Shown piece after piece: positions 26,506-36,662 of a stretch of DNA of 64,000 nt. Every line of letters begins with the position of its first letter. The first letter of the stretch is position 1. The notes below the pieces were generated by a model that was given only the letters and a program-made list of their open reading frames with translations, searched no databases and was not told where the DNA came from. Origin of the DNA: Rhodocyclaceae bacterium (GTDB lineage: Bacteria; Pseudomonadota; Gammaproteobacteria; Burkholderiales; Rhodocyclaceae); contig JACDZI010000001.1 in assembly GCA_013426785.1 (NCBI GenBank), forward strand, positions 93,425 to 157,424, given 5' to 3'. The translations under genes and the position numbers were made by a program.

Positions 26506-27921
26506 ATGAGTGAATTGCGCTACGAACGCCTGGCCGACGAATTCGCCGGCCTGATTGCCGACGGCGTATTGCGCCGCGGCGAGCGCCTGCCCTCAGTGCG
26601 CAGGCTGGCGGAGGAAAAGCGCGTGTCGGTGTCCACCGCCGTGCAGGCGCTGCGCCAGCTGGAGCTGCGCGGGCTGGTCGAGGCGCGGCCGCAATCCGGG
26701 TTTTTCGTGCGGTCCCGGCCCCCCGCTGCGCCGCCCGCCAGTCCGCGCACGACAGCCGATGCCCCGGTCGTGGTCGACTTGAACCAGCGCCTGATCGAAG
26801 TGCTGCACACCAACCAGCGGCCGGGCATCGTGCCCCTCGGCGCCGCCCTGCCCGCGGCGGGCCTGCTACCGGTCGGCGCCCTGCACCGCCGCTACGCCAG
26901 CGTCGCCCGCCGCCATCCGCAGCTGCTGGAAGGTTGCAGCCACACCGACATCAACGACCCGCTGCTGGTGCGCCAGCTGGTCAAGCGCTCGCTGGCCTGG
27001 GGCGGGCCGCTCGAAGGCACGGAAATCGTCGTCACCAATTCCTGCACCGAATCGCTGAGCCTGTGCCTGCGCGCCGTCACCCGGCCTGGCGACACGGTGG
27101 CGGTGGAATCGCCGGCCTACTACGTGATGCTGCAACTGCTGGAGAGCCTCGGCCTCCGGGCGCTGGAAATTCCCTGCGACCCGCAGACCGGCCTGTCGGT
27201 GCCGGCGCTCGACCTCGCCACCCGCGACGACCAGGTAGCGGTGGTGTTGCTGGTACCGAATGCCAGCAACCCACTCGGCAGCGTGATGCCGGACTCGGCG
27301 AAGCGCCGCCTGGTGGAACTGATGGCGGCGCGCCGGGTGCCGGTGATCGAGGACGATATCTACGGCGATCTGTGTTTCGCCACGCAGCGCCCCTGGCCGC
27401 TGAAGGCCTTCGACACTACCGGCAACGTGATGCTGTGCGCTTCGTATTCCAAGTCGCTGTCGCCATCGCTGCGCATCGGCTTCGTCGCAGCGGGAAAGTA
27501 CCAGCGCGCCGTCGCCCTGCAGAAAATGCTGGCGAGCGGCGGCACCAACCCGATTACCCAGCGCGTGCTGGCCGAAACGCTGGAAGCCGGCAGCTACGAG
27601 CGGCAGGTGCGCGGCTTGCGCCGGCATTTCCAGGGCCAGGTGGAGCAGATGATGGGGGCCGTCGCGCGCCACTTCCCGGCCGGCACGCGCATGGCAACGC
27701 CGCAGGGCGGCTTCGTGCTGTGGGTGGAACTGCTCGAAGAGGTCGACACGGCCCGGCTATGGCAGCGGGCGATCGCCGCAGGCATCGCCTTCGTACCGGG
27801 CGATTTGTTCTCGCCGAGCGGCCTCTACCGCAACTGCCTGCGCCTCAACTGCGGCAATCCGTGGAGTGATGCGATCGACAGCGCGGTGCAGCGCCTCGGG
27901 GGGCTGATCGGCCAGGCCTGA
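26506..27921 (+). CDS. MocR-type (GntR HTH-aminotransferase) regulator
   Basis: N-terminal wHTH (GERLPSVRRLAEEKRVSVSTAVQALRQLELRGLVEARPQSGFFV) plus fold-type I aminotransferase (YSKSLSPSLRIGF). Confidence 0.92.
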   Translation: MSELRYERLADEFAGLIADGVLRRGERLPSVRRLAEEKRVSVSTAVQALRQLELRGLVEARPQSGFFVRSRPPAAPPASPRTTADAPVVVDLNQRLIEVLHTNQRPGIVPLGAALPAAGLLPVGALHRRYASVARRHPQLLEGCSHTDINDPLLVRQLVKRSLAWGGPLEGTEIVVTNSCTESLSLCLRAVTRPGDTVAVESPAYYVMLQLLESLGLRALEIPCDPQTGLSVPALDLATRDDQVAVVLLVPNASNPLGSVMPDSAKRRLVELMAARRVPVIEDDIYGDLCFATQRPWPLKAFDTTGNVMLCASYSKSLSPSLRIGFVAAGKYQRAVALQKMLASGGTNPITQRVLAETLEAGSYERQVRGLRRHFQGQVEQMMGAVARHFPAGTRMATPQGGFVLWVELLEEVDTARLWQRAIAAGIAFVPGDLFSPSGLYRNCLRLNCGNPWSDAIDSAVQRLGGLIGQA

Positions 27922-27925
27922 CCGC

Positions 27926-27949
27926 GCCGTCCTGCCAGCGCCGACTTAT
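27926..27949 (+). repeat. Dispersed repeat copy at MocR/miaB junction
   Basis: gccgtcctgccagcgccgacttat, 2 mismatches. Confidence 0.88.
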
Positions 27950-27954
27950 TCGGA

Positions 27955-29295
27955 TCAATCCTCGCGGATCACCACATCGCCGCGCAGGCTGTGCGGCAGC
28001 GCCACCGTAATCGTCACGTCGATGAACCGGCCGATCAAGCGTTCCGAACCCTTGAAATTCACCACCCGGTTATTAGCGGTACGGCCAGCCAGTTCGCGAG
28101 CATCCTTCCGGGCATGGCCCTCGACCAGCACCTTCTGCACCGTGCCCACCATGCTTTGCGACACTGCGAAGGCCAGTTCCTCGATGCGCTTCTGCAGGCG
28201 CATCAACCGCTCGGTCTTGAGTGCCTGCGACGTGTCGTCGGCCATCTCCGCCGCAGGGGTACCGGGGCGCGGGCTAAAAATGAAGGAAAAGCTCGCGTCG
28301 AAGCCGATCTCGTCGATCAGCATCATGGTCTTCTCGAAATCGTCGGCCGTCTCGCCGGGAAAGCCGACGATGAAGTCGGTGGACAGCGAGAGTTCCGGCC
28401 GCGCCGCGCGCAGCTTGCGCACCAGCGACTTGTATTCGAGCACCGTATAGCCGCGCTTCATGGCGGCGAGGATGCGATCGGAACCCGACTGGACGGGAAG
28501 GTGCAGGTGCGGCACCAGCTTGGGCGTGCTCGCATGGATGTCGATCAGCCGCTGCGTCATCTCGCAGGGATGCGAGGTGGTGTAGCGCAAGCGCTCGATC
28601 TCGGGAATGAAGGCGAGGGCCTCAATCAGGAAAGCCAGGTCGACCGTGTCGCCATCGGCCGTCGTGCCGCGATAGGCATTGACGTTCTGGCCGAGCAGGG
28701 TGATTTCCCGCACGCCCTGGCCAACCAACGCAGCCACCTCGTTCATCACGTCCTCGCACGGCCGCGACACCTCGTCGCCGCGCGTGTAGGGCACGATGCA
28801 GTAGGTACAAAATTTCGAACAGCCTTCCATCACCGAGACGAAGGCGCTCGATCCGGCCGCCCCCTCCACGCGCGCGGCGGGCAGGCGGTCGAATTTCTCG
28901 ATTTCCGGGAAGGACACATCCACCTGCGGCCGGCCGGTGGCGCGGCGCGCGGCAATCAGTTCCGGCAGGCGATGCAGGGTCTGCGGGCCGAACACCAGGT
29001 CAACATAGGGCGTGCGTCTGACGATGGCATCGCCTTCCTGGCTGGCCACGCAGCCGCCGACGCCGATCAGCAGGCCGGGCCTCGTTTCCTTGAGCTTGCG
29101 CACCCGGCCGAGGTCGTGGAACACCTTTTCCTGCGGCTTCTCGCGTACCGAGCAGGTGTTGAAGAGGATCAGGTCGGCCTCCTCCACGTTATCGGTGCGC
29201 GTCATGTCCTGCTTGCCGAGCAGGTCGAGCATCTTGTCCGAGTCGTACTCGTTCATCTGGCAGCCAAAGGTGCGGATGAAGACTTTCTGGGACAT
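27955..29295 (-). CDS. miaB: tRNA-2-methylthio-N6-dimethylallyladenosine synthase MiaB
   Basis: [22 protein letters not shown]; radical [23 protein letters not shown]. Confidence 0.96.
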   Translation of the reverse strand: MSQKVFIRTFGCQMNEYDSDKMLDLLGKQDMTRTDNVEEADLILFNTCSVREKPQEKVFHDLGRVRKLKETRPGLLIGVGGCVASQEGDAIVRRTPYVDLVFGPQTLHRLPELIAARRATGRPQVDVSFPEIEKFDRLPAARVEGAAGSSAFVSVMEGCSKFCTYCIVPYTRGDEVSRPCEDVMNEVAALVGQGVREITLLGQNVNAYRGTTADGDTVDLAFLIEALAFIPEIERLRYTTSHPCEMTQRLIDIHASTPKLVPHLHLPVQSGSDRILAAMKRGYTVLEYKSLVRKLRAARPELSLSTDFIVGFPGETADDFEKTMMLIDEIGFDASFSFIFSPRPGTPAAEMADDTSQALKTERLMRLQKRIEELAFAVSQSMVGTVQKVLVEGHARKDARELAGRTANNRVVNFKGSERLIGRFIDVTITVALPHSLRGDVVIRED

Positions 29296-29390
29296 GGTGG
29301 GCACGCAGGGAAGAAGACGGGTGCAGATTTTATCAGCGCCCCTATCAGCTACACTGAATGCCTTTCGAATCGACACAGTGAGCCCATGGC

Positions 29391-30017
29391 ATGGAAAACC
29401 TGCTCTACTGGGTTGGCCTGGCGGCAGTAGCGGTCAGTGCCCTGACCGGCGTGCTGGACGCTGGCCGCAAGCAGATGGATCTGGTCGGCGTGGTCATGGT
29501 CGGCTGCGCCACCGCACTGGGCGGCGGCACGGTGCGCGACATTCTGCTCGACCGGCCGGTGTTCTGGATCAGCGACCAGACTTATCTGATCGTCGCGCTG
29601 GCGACCACGGTAGTGGTGTTCTTCGTCGTGCGCGGCCTGCGCCTGCCGCCACGGCTGTTCCTGATCCCGGATGCGGTCGGCCTGGCCCTGTTCACCATCA
29701 TCGGAACACAAATCGCGCTGGAATGGCAGGCACCCTGGTTGGTCGCCAGCCTGCTTGGCGTCATCACCGGGGTGGTCGGCGGAGTGCTGCGCGACGTGCT
29801 GTGCAACGAGGTGCCACTGATCTTCGTGCGCGGCGAACTCTACGCCTCGGCCGCCGGGGCCGGTGCACTGACGCTCGTCGGGCTACAGGCGCTGGGGCTG
29901 TCTGCGGTACTCGCCGCGTGGATCGGTATGGCCGTTGTGCTTGCCGCCCGCCTGCTGGCGATGGCCTTCCGCATCACCTTGCCAACCTATGCGGAGCGGG
30001 ATGGCAGGGACGATTGA
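29391..30017 (+). CDS. TRIC/YicG (UPF0126) family membrane protein
   Basis: [44 protein letters not shown]. Confidence 0.9.
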   Translation: MENLLYWVGLAAVAVSALTGVLDAGRKQMDLVGVVMVGCATALGGGTVRDILLDRPVFWISDQTYLIVALATTVVVFFVVRGLRLPPRLFLIPDAVGLALFTIIGTQIALEWQAPWLVASLLGVITGVVGGVLRDVLCNEVPLIFVRGELYASAAGAGALTLVGLQALGLSAVLAAWIGMAVVLAARLLAMAFRITLPTYAERDGRDD

Positions 30018-30137
30018 AGCCGTCAGTCGTCGCGCTCCACCCTTGGCTTCTTCTGCGCAATGCCCTTGCGGCACTCGCGGACAGATCAAGACAAGCTCCG
30101 GATTATTGCCACCCCGGAGCTAGTCCAAGGAAAACGC

Positions 30138-31439
30138 TTACTTCAGCTTGACGGCGGTAATGTCGGCCTTCTTGCCGAAACCCAAGGACTTGACCCAGGA
30201 CACATGGTGGCCGCGCGTGGTGATGTTTTCATCATGCACGGCGAAGCCGACGTTATAGACGCCGCCATCCTTTAGCGTTTTATCGTCGCTATTGGTCAGG
30301 CCGAGGGGGCGGGTAATGACCACCGTCCATATACCGTCCTTCCAGTTGCCAGTCGCATTGTTGTCGGCGGCGGAACCCTTTGCATCCTCACGGCTGGTCA
30401 GATAGTCGGGAATCATGTCGCCTTCCTTCCAGCCGGCATTGGCATCGAAGGGTACAGCATTCTTCTCGCGAATCAGGAAGTGGTCGGCCTTGTGCAGCTG
30501 GTCGACGGTAATCGACTTGTAGCCGACCTTCTTCTCATCCCACATGAACTTGGGTTGGCGCGTGGTCCGGTCGGCATTGCTGCTGAACATCTCTTTGCCG
30601 GCATCGCTGTAGCGGAATTCTAGGACGTAACCGTCGTCGGCCATGCCGACCGGGTGACTGCGATGGGCGCGCCACTGGATCAGATCGACAAAGCCGCCTT
30701 CCTGCTTGATCTTGGCCAGTTCTTCGACGCTCTTGCCGGTTTTCCAGTCGGCCGGATTGGTGCGCGAGGCTGGTAGATACTTGCGCACGTCGGATTTCTT
30801 GATCGCCTTGAGCAGGGCGTTGCCGGCCACTTCTTCCTTGGTGAATTGCTTCGCCATGTCGCGCTGCCCATCGTGGCAGGTCTGCCAGCAGCCCTGGCTG
30901 GCGAAACCCGGTACCTTGCCGTCGTCGATCATCATCGACATGCGGTCTTCGTAGAGGTCCATTTCTTGACCGAGTTGTACCGGCTTGTCGAGATGCGGAT
31001 AGCCCCAGACCTTCCATTCCTTGCCATCGAAGCGCAGATATTGATGCTCGGTGCCGGGAAAGGAATTCTCAGTTTTCCACTGAAAATGGAAATAGGCGTT
31101 CTGGTCGTCGTAGGCGACCTTGACGTTGAGATCGATCGACGCGTTCTTGAGCTTGACGGGCGTGGGTTCGAGCAGGGTACCCTTGACGATCTTGTAGCCC
31201 AGATCCTTTTCAGCATCGGGCTCATTGTGGCAGGACACGCAGGAGTCGCCGCGGGCGGTTTCCCTGGCGGCGCCCTTGTGCGCCTCGCTGGTCAGCCACT
31301 CGTAGGAAGACTGGCCGGGATAGAACAGAGTCAAGGATTTGCCGGGGATGGCGTTCCAGTTGATCTTGACCGGATCGGCAGCGTTGGCGGCATTGAGGCC
31401 GAGCGCGGCCAGACTGGCGAACAGGATGGTCTTTTTCAT
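30138..31439 (-). CDS. Exported c-type cytochrome with ethylbenzene-dehydrogenase-related heme-binding domain
   Basis: Signal peptide, CVSCH plus unusual CWQTCH (CXXXCH) motif. Confidence 0.8.
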   Translation of the reverse strand: MKKTILFASLAALGLNAANAADPVKINWNAIPGKSLTLFYPGQSSYEWLTSEAHKGAARETARGDSCVSCHNEPDAEKDLGYKIVKGTLLEPTPVKLKNASIDLNVKVAYDDQNAYFHFQWKTENSFPGTEHQYLRFDGKEWKVWGYPHLDKPVQLGQEMDLYEDRMSMMIDDGKVPGFASQGCWQTCHDGQRDMAKQFTKEEVAGNALLKAIKKSDVRKYLPASRTNPADWKTGKSVEELAKIKQEGGFVDLIQWRAHRSHPVGMADDGYVLEFRYSDAGKEMFSSNADRTTRQPKFMWDEKKVGYKSITVDQLHKADHFLIREKNAVPFDANAGWKEGDMIPDYLTSREDAKGSAADNNATGNWKDGIWTVVITRPLGLTNSDDKTLKDGGVYNVGFAVHDENITTRGHHVSWVKSLGFGKKADITAVKLK

Positions 31440-31763
31440 TATTGATCTCCGTTATAGAGGGCTGACATTCGGGGTGGGGAACATACCTGGTACTAGTGGA
31501 CCGCAAGCAAGCCCATATCTGGTATGCGGGTGCTCCCGCTAACGGGAAGTTGCGGCCAACTGCCACCGTACATCATTTCCCCTCTGCAGCCAAGGGCAGC
31601 ATAGTCCTTCAGTAACGGGTTGGCATCAGACTAAAGTCTTATATATATCCAGACCATCGCCGCTAGTTTGTTGCGTTGCGTTCAGAGTAAAAATAGCCCT
31701 TGGCCTATCCTTGGTATCCGAGTGATACCCCTTCCGATCCCGAATTCGCCGAAAGGAACTCCA

Positions 31764-32470
31764 TGATTTCTGTCACGATGAATCGCCTGTCCTTGTGCTT
31801 GCCCTTGCTGTTTTTTCTCGCCGCAGCCCCCGCCCATGCTGAAGGCCCGATGGCCACCGACGATGCCGGGACGCTGGACCGGGGTGGCATGAAGGTGGAA
31901 GGCGTATTGAGCCGCGACGACAGGGAACACGGCAAGGAGCTGGTGTTCGGTTTCGCACCGATCGAGAACGTCGAGGTCGGCCTTGCCGTTGCCCGCGCCG
32001 AGGACCGCTCAGCCGATCCGGATACCAATCTGCGCGGCACCGGTTTCAGTGTCAAGTGGGTGCCTTACCAGAATGACACCGGCTGGTCGCTGGGCGCCAG
32101 CTTCGGTTACGGGCACACCCGGATCAATGATCGCGAAAACGCCGACAAGTTCACCGAGAAGGAATACGCCCTGGCCGGCCTGGCCACCTATCGCCTGGAA
32201 AATGGCCAGGTGCTGCACCTGAACCTGGGTGCCACGCGCGTCAAGGCGCAGGGCAACAGCGATACCGTCGGCATCTGGGGCATCGGCTACGAATTCCCCC
32301 TGCTCGACAATCTGCAACTGACGGTCGAGACCTATGGTGAAGAGAACGCCGGCCCGGACAAGGCCATCGGCTTGCGCTACGAAGTCTTCGAGGGCTTCAA
32401 GCTGTCCGGCGCGGTCGGGCGTGGCAACGACCGCAGCTTCGGCCAGATCGGCTTCGCCTGGGAATTTTAA
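31764..32470 (+). CDS. Outer-membrane beta-barrel-like exported protein
   Basis: Signal peptide, alternating-strand sequence, terminal aromatic (FGQIGFAWEF*). Confidence 0.7.
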
Positions 32471-32498
32471 AATTTCTGAAATTCAAGAGGAGGTTTAA

Positions 32499-33389
32499 AT
32501 GAATACATATCAGGGTATATCGTGGCATTCCACCACCCATCGCCTCGCCGCTTTTCTGCTGGCGGGCGTCGCTTCCTGTTTCATGGCCGGACAGGCCAGC
32601 GCCGATAAAATGGACCGCACGATCAACATCGAATGGCTCGAACAGATGCACAGGGAAGGCGTGGCACTCAAGGGCGACCACTCCGCCGTCGATGCCCTGA
32701 TCCTTGGCCGCAACATTCCGATCCCCTACGACTACGTCGCCACCCTGATGCGCACGCCCAATGCCTTCGGCCAAGGTCCCGCCTGCATCATCTGTCACTC
32801 TTCCAAGGACCCCAAGGTCAGCTATCGTGGCCTCGATTTATCGACCTGCGACGGCATGAAGGCCGGTTCGACGGAAGATCCGGCCAATCCCATCTTCACG
32901 CCCGGCCAGAAGGCCGGCAAGTCCATCCTCGGCCGCCGCCTGCGCAACAACCGCATGCCACTGGGAGTACCTTTCAACATTTCCCCCAATGAAGGTGCCA
33001 TCAAGACTGTCACAGACTGGATCACCGCCGGGGCGCCGAACGACGAGAACTTCCAGAAGAGTGTTCTACCACTGTTCAAGAAGAAAAACGTCTTCGCACC
33101 CAACACGCCGGCTTGCACCACCTGCCACATGTCGAACAAGGAACCGCCGAGCTTCCATGAAATGAACCTGGGTAGCTACGAAGGCATCATGCTTGGTGCC
33201 GACTCCGTCGCCAAGGGTGTCGCCAACGCCACCAAGGTGGTCATCCCCGGCAACCCCAAGGATAGCCCGCTGCTGCAACATCTGTTCGAGGATCGCATGC
33301 CACCCGGCATTCCGCCGACCGAAGATCGCGACCATCCGAACACACGCATCCTGCTGCGCTGGATCGAACAGGGCGCTCGCTGCAATTGA
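32499..33389 (+). CDS. Exported diheme c-type cytochrome
   Basis: CIICH and CTTCH motifs; PSCyt1-like [12 protein letters not shown]...MPPGIPP segments. Confidence 0.85.
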   Translation: MNTYQGISWHSTTHRLAAFLLAGVASCFMAGQASADKMDRTINIEWLEQMHREGVALKGDHSAVDALILGRNIPIPYDYVATLMRTPNAFGQGPACIICHSSKDPKVSYRGLDLSTCDGMKAGSTEDPANPIFTPGQKAGKSILGRRLRNNRMPLGVPFNISPNEGAIKTVTDWITAGAPNDENFQKSVLPLFKKKNVFAPNTPACTTCHMSNKEPPSFHEMNLGSYEGIMLGADSVAKGVANATKVVIPGNPKDSPLLQHLFEDRMPPGIPPTEDRDHPNTRILLRWIEQGARCN

Positions 33390-34468
33390 TCCCCGGACGC
33401 CGCCGCTGCCTGGCGGCTCTCATCCTTGGGCTAGCCGCCGGCCCCACGTTCGCGCAGGGTAGCCCCGGCAAAACGTCGGGGCTGTTGCAGCGCTGGCCCA
33501 CCGGCAATGCCACCCTGGCGCCAGTGACAGCAGCAGGAAAACACATCCTGTGCGCCGGCGAGCAGGCCATCGCACTGGTCGATGTTGCCCGCCGTAACCC
33601 GCTCTGGCAACGGGCGCATGGTCTGCCGGAAGGCGCGGTGTTTCGGCCGCGTGTTGCCAATGGCGTAGCGGTCTGCGCCGGACAGCAGGCAGTCGGTGCC
33701 TGGCAACTCGCCACCGGCAAACCCCTGTGGCGCCATGACGCCCGCGCCCAGATCGGCGTGCCCTGCGTCACCCCGGATCGAGCCTTCTTCGGCGATGGCC
33801 ACGAACTGGTCTGCCTTGACCTGGCGAGCGGCAAGCCACGCTGGCGCTTCGCCGCCATCGCCGACACCCAGATCAGCTATGCCCCGACGGTCAGCGGCGA
33901 TGCCGTTTTCGTCGGCCCCGGCGACGGCCGTTTGTATGCGTTGAACACGGCGAACGGCTCGGTGCGCTGGACGCTCGACCGCATGGCCGAATGGCAATAT
34001 CTGCGCCAGTTGCATGTCGATGGCAATGTGCTGGTCGGCGGCAGCTACAAGGAGATCCTCTACGGCATCGACTGCGCCAGTGGCAAAGTCTTATGGACTT
34101 TCAATGCCGGCAACTTCATCAATTCGCATCACGTCGCGAATGGCGTCGCCTACCTCTGGTCGCCCACCGGCTGGCTGTATGCCATCGATGTACAAACCGG
34201 CGCGGTGCGCTGGCGCCATCTGACCACCGACTACCGGGGCGGCGGCGGCAACTGGGCTTCGTTGATGGCCGAACTGGTCACCCGGGACAACCGCCTCTAC
34301 GCCCTGGATCTGGACAATGTATTGCATGTCCTCGACACCGCCAGCGGCAAGGAAATCGGGCGCAGCGAGCTGCCCGAAGCGGTACGGCCGTTTGTGTTGC
34401 CGCTCAGCGCGACGCAGATGGTTTTCGGTGCCGAGAGCGGCGAACTGCTGCTCGCCTCGCTGGACTGA
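33386..34468 (+). CDS. PQQ-like beta-propeller repeat protein, exported
   Basis: Repeated blades ([45 protein letters not shown]). Confidence 0.87.
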   Translation: MIPGRRRCLAALILGLAAGPTFAQGSPGKTSGLLQRWPTGNATLAPVTAAGKHILCAGEQAIALVDVARRNPLWQRAHGLPEGAVFRPRVANGVAVCAGQQAVGAWQLATGKPLWRHDARAQIGVPCVTPDRAFFGDGHELVCLDLASGKPRWRFAAIADTQISYAPTVSGDAVFVGPGDGRLYALNTANGSVRWTLDRMAEWQYLRQLHVDGNVLVGGSYKEILYGIDCASGKVLWTFNAGNFINSHHVANGVAYLWSPTGWLYAIDVQTGAVRWRHLTTDYRGGGGNWASLMAELVTRDNRLYALDLDNVLHVLDTASGKEIGRSELPEAVRPFVLPLSATQMVFGAESGELLLASLD

Positions 34469-34491
34469 AAAGTCGGCGCCGGCAGGACGGC
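34468..34491 (-). repeat. Dispersed repeat copy overlapping a TGA stop
   Basis: aaaagtcggcgccggcaggacggc, 2 mismatches. Confidence 0.88.
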
Positions 34492-34496
34492 AAGAT

Positions 34497-35162
34497 TCAG
34501 GCTTTGCCGCTGCGCGGCCCGCCCTGCTGCACCGCCAGCAGTGCCGCCTCGGTGCGTGAGCGCACGTGGAGCTTTTGCAGGATGATCGTCACATGGTGCT
34601 TGATGGTTTTTTCCGCCAGATGCAGCCGTTCGCCGATCTCGCGATTGGTAAGCCCCTGACTCAGGAGATCGAGCACTCCGGTCTCGCGTGAGGTAAGCGT
34701 CTCGAAGGAATCGGCAGCACGCGGGCGGGAAAATTCGCTCAGCATGGCCGCCGCCAGCGCCGGGGTGACATAGGCCTCACCCGCCGCGACGCGACGCACG
34801 ATGTCGCGCAGTTCGCTGGCCGACACCCCCTTCAGCACATATCCGTGGGCGCCGGCCTTGAGGGCAGCCATCAGACTTTCCGGCGTCTCCGCCATGGTCA
34901 ACATCATCAGGCGCGCGGCGGGCAGCTCGGTAGCAATGCAGGCGGCGGCGGCAATGCCGCCCATGCCGGCCATGCTGATATCGAGCAGCACCAGATCGGG
35001 ACGCAGGCGGCGCGCCAGTTCGACCGCCTCTTCGCCGCTGCCTGCCTCGGCGACCACCGAAAAATCTGCGGCGGCAGCCAGCGAAGTCGCCACGCCCTCG
35101 CGGAACAAGGGGTGGTCGTCCGCCAGCAGGATGCGGATGAGGTCAGCCATGCTCGCTCCCAC
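34497..35162 (-). CDS. NarL/FixJ family response regulator
   Basis: Receiver (LLADDHPLFREGV, DLVLLDISMAG) plus LuxR HTH. Confidence 0.92.
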   Translation of the reverse strand: MGASMADLIRILLADDHPLFREGVATSLAAAADFSVVAEAGSGEEAVELARRLRPDLVLLDISMAGMGGIAAAACIATELPAARLMMLTMAETPESLMAALKAGAHGYVLKGVSASELRDIVRRVAAGEAYVTPALAAAMLSEFSRPRAADSFETLTSRETGVLDLLSQGLTNREIGERLHLAEKTIKHHVTIILQKLHVRSRTEAALLAVQQGGPRSGKA

Positions 35163-36594
35163 CGGTCACGAGTGGCAAACGGGCGCGGATGCGCGTGCCC
35201 TGGCCGGGGGCGGTAGCTATCTCGAAGACGCCGCCCAGCAAGCGCACGCGCTCCTGCATGAACGCCAGGCCGAGGCGACCGGACCTGGCAGCCACCTGCG
35301 GGTCGAAACCGGCGCCCTGATCGGCGATTTCAAGGCAGACCGCTTCATCCTCACGCCACACACGCACCCGTGGCTCGCCGCCCGGCGCATGGCGGGCGCT
35401 GTTCGCCAGCGATTCCTGCAGCAAACGGTAAACCGTGATCTTGGTCGCCAGCGTTGCGTCACCGAGCGTAGCGTCGATGTCCGCGTCTATTTTCAGCGCA
35501 AACTGGCGCTCGCAGTCGCGCACCGCGCGCCGGGCCGTCTCCGCCAGCGTGAGTTCAGCAATGCCGGGCACCCCCAGGCCGGCGGCAATGTTACGGAGGT
35601 CGTCCAGAGCGATGCGTAGCGCCCTCCGGACCCGGGGCAGATCCGGCATGGCCGCGCCCTCCACCCGAGACGAACAACCACCGCAAGACTCGACCAGTTC
35701 GTCGAAGCGCATCAAGACGAAGGCCAGCGCTTGCGCCGGCCCATCGTGCAGGTCGGCCGCAATGCGCTGCAGGAATTCCTCATTCAAGGCCGTCGTCGCC
35801 GCGCCGGCCTCGCCCAGCCGCAAGCGCATACGTTCGTTGTCCTCGACTGCGGCTCGCAGTTGCTGCACTTGGCGGCGCAGATCGTCGCGCTGCTGCTGCA
35901 TGGTATCGTTGGCGCGGCGCACCTGGGCGAACATCAGCAGGAAGATCAGCAGCGTACCGGCCGCCACCACGCCCCAACTGCGCAGCTTCGCCTCCTCGAT
36001 CTCGCGATCGAGGTTTTCGGTGGTGAGATAGAACTCGCCCACCGTGAAGATCTCGTCGCGGCCGACCGGACGCACCGGCACATAAATCTCCAGCAGGCGC
36101 CCCCAGTTGCTGCGTTCGGCCTGATTGTCGTCTTCATCGAGGTGGCTGATGTGGGCCTCCACCTTGCCGGCAAAAGCGTTGGCCAGATGATTGCCGACCG
36201 GGAAGCGCTTGCCGGTCTGACCATGGTCGTTGCTGTAGAGGATCGCGCCATCGGCATCCCAGAGCTTGAAGCGCACGACCTTGCGCCGCAGCGGCCCTTC
36301 CTTGAAGATGAGATCGAGCGCCTCCTGGGTCGCCGCTGTTTGCAGCGCTGCCACCGAACCATGGTGCAGTTCGGCCGCCAGGATGCTTTCCATGTAGACC
36401 GATGACACGGCGGCGGCACGCTTGATCGCGTTGCGCTCGATTTCATAGGCCAGCCAGGTACCGACCAGAAACATGGCCAGCACCAGCAATACCGACCCAC
36501 CCCATAAAAACTGTCGTGAGAAACTGACGATTTCGAAGGGACGGCTCCCCTGAACTGGCAGGTCTGGTGCGTTGGGCAATACAGTGGATGGCAT
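35143..36594 (-). CDS. Sensor histidine kinase (HisKA_3 type)
   Basis: RIAADLHDGPAQALAFV and HATPase C-terminus; overlaps the response regulator. Confidence 0.9.
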   Translation of the reverse strand: MPSTVLPNAPDLPVQGSRPFEIVSFSRQFLWGGSVLLVLAMFLVGTWLAYEIERNAIKRAAAVSSVYMESILAAELHHGSVAALQTAATQEALDLIFKEGPLRRKVVRFKLWDADGAILYSNDHGQTGKRFPVGNHLANAFAGKVEAHISHLDEDDNQAERSNWGRLLEIYVPVRPVGRDEIFTVGEFYLTTENLDREIEEAKLRSWGVVAAGTLLIFLLMFAQVRRANDTMQQQRDDLRRQVQQLRAAVEDNERMRLRLGEAGAATTALNEEFLQRIAADLHDGPAQALAFVLMRFDELVESCGGCSSRVEGAAMPDLPRVRRALRIALDDLRNIAAGLGVPGIAELTLAETARRAVRDCERQFALKIDADIDATLGDATLATKITVYRLLQESLANSARHAPGGEPRVRVWREDEAVCLEIADQGAGFDPQVAARSGRLGLAFMQERVRLLGGVFEIATAPGQGTRIRARLPLVTGGSEHG

Positions 36595-36634
36595 CGCGAA
36601 ATGGTAGCACGCAGCCCTTATTCCGCCTGATCGA

Positions 36635-36658
36635 AAAAGTCGGCGCTGGCGGGACGGC
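36635..36658 (-). repeat. Dispersed repeat copy
   Basis: aaaagtcggcgctggcgggacggc, exact. Confidence 0.9.
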
Positions 36659-36662
36659 GCCT

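Noticed and set aside
27991-29430. 479-aa plus-strand ORF opposite miaB
   Set aside because: Antisense shadow; miaB motifs are unambiguous.
31628-31639. AGACT-AA-AGTCT palindrome in the divergent cytochrome promoter region
   Set aside because: Short arms, single occurrence, no matching regulator evident.
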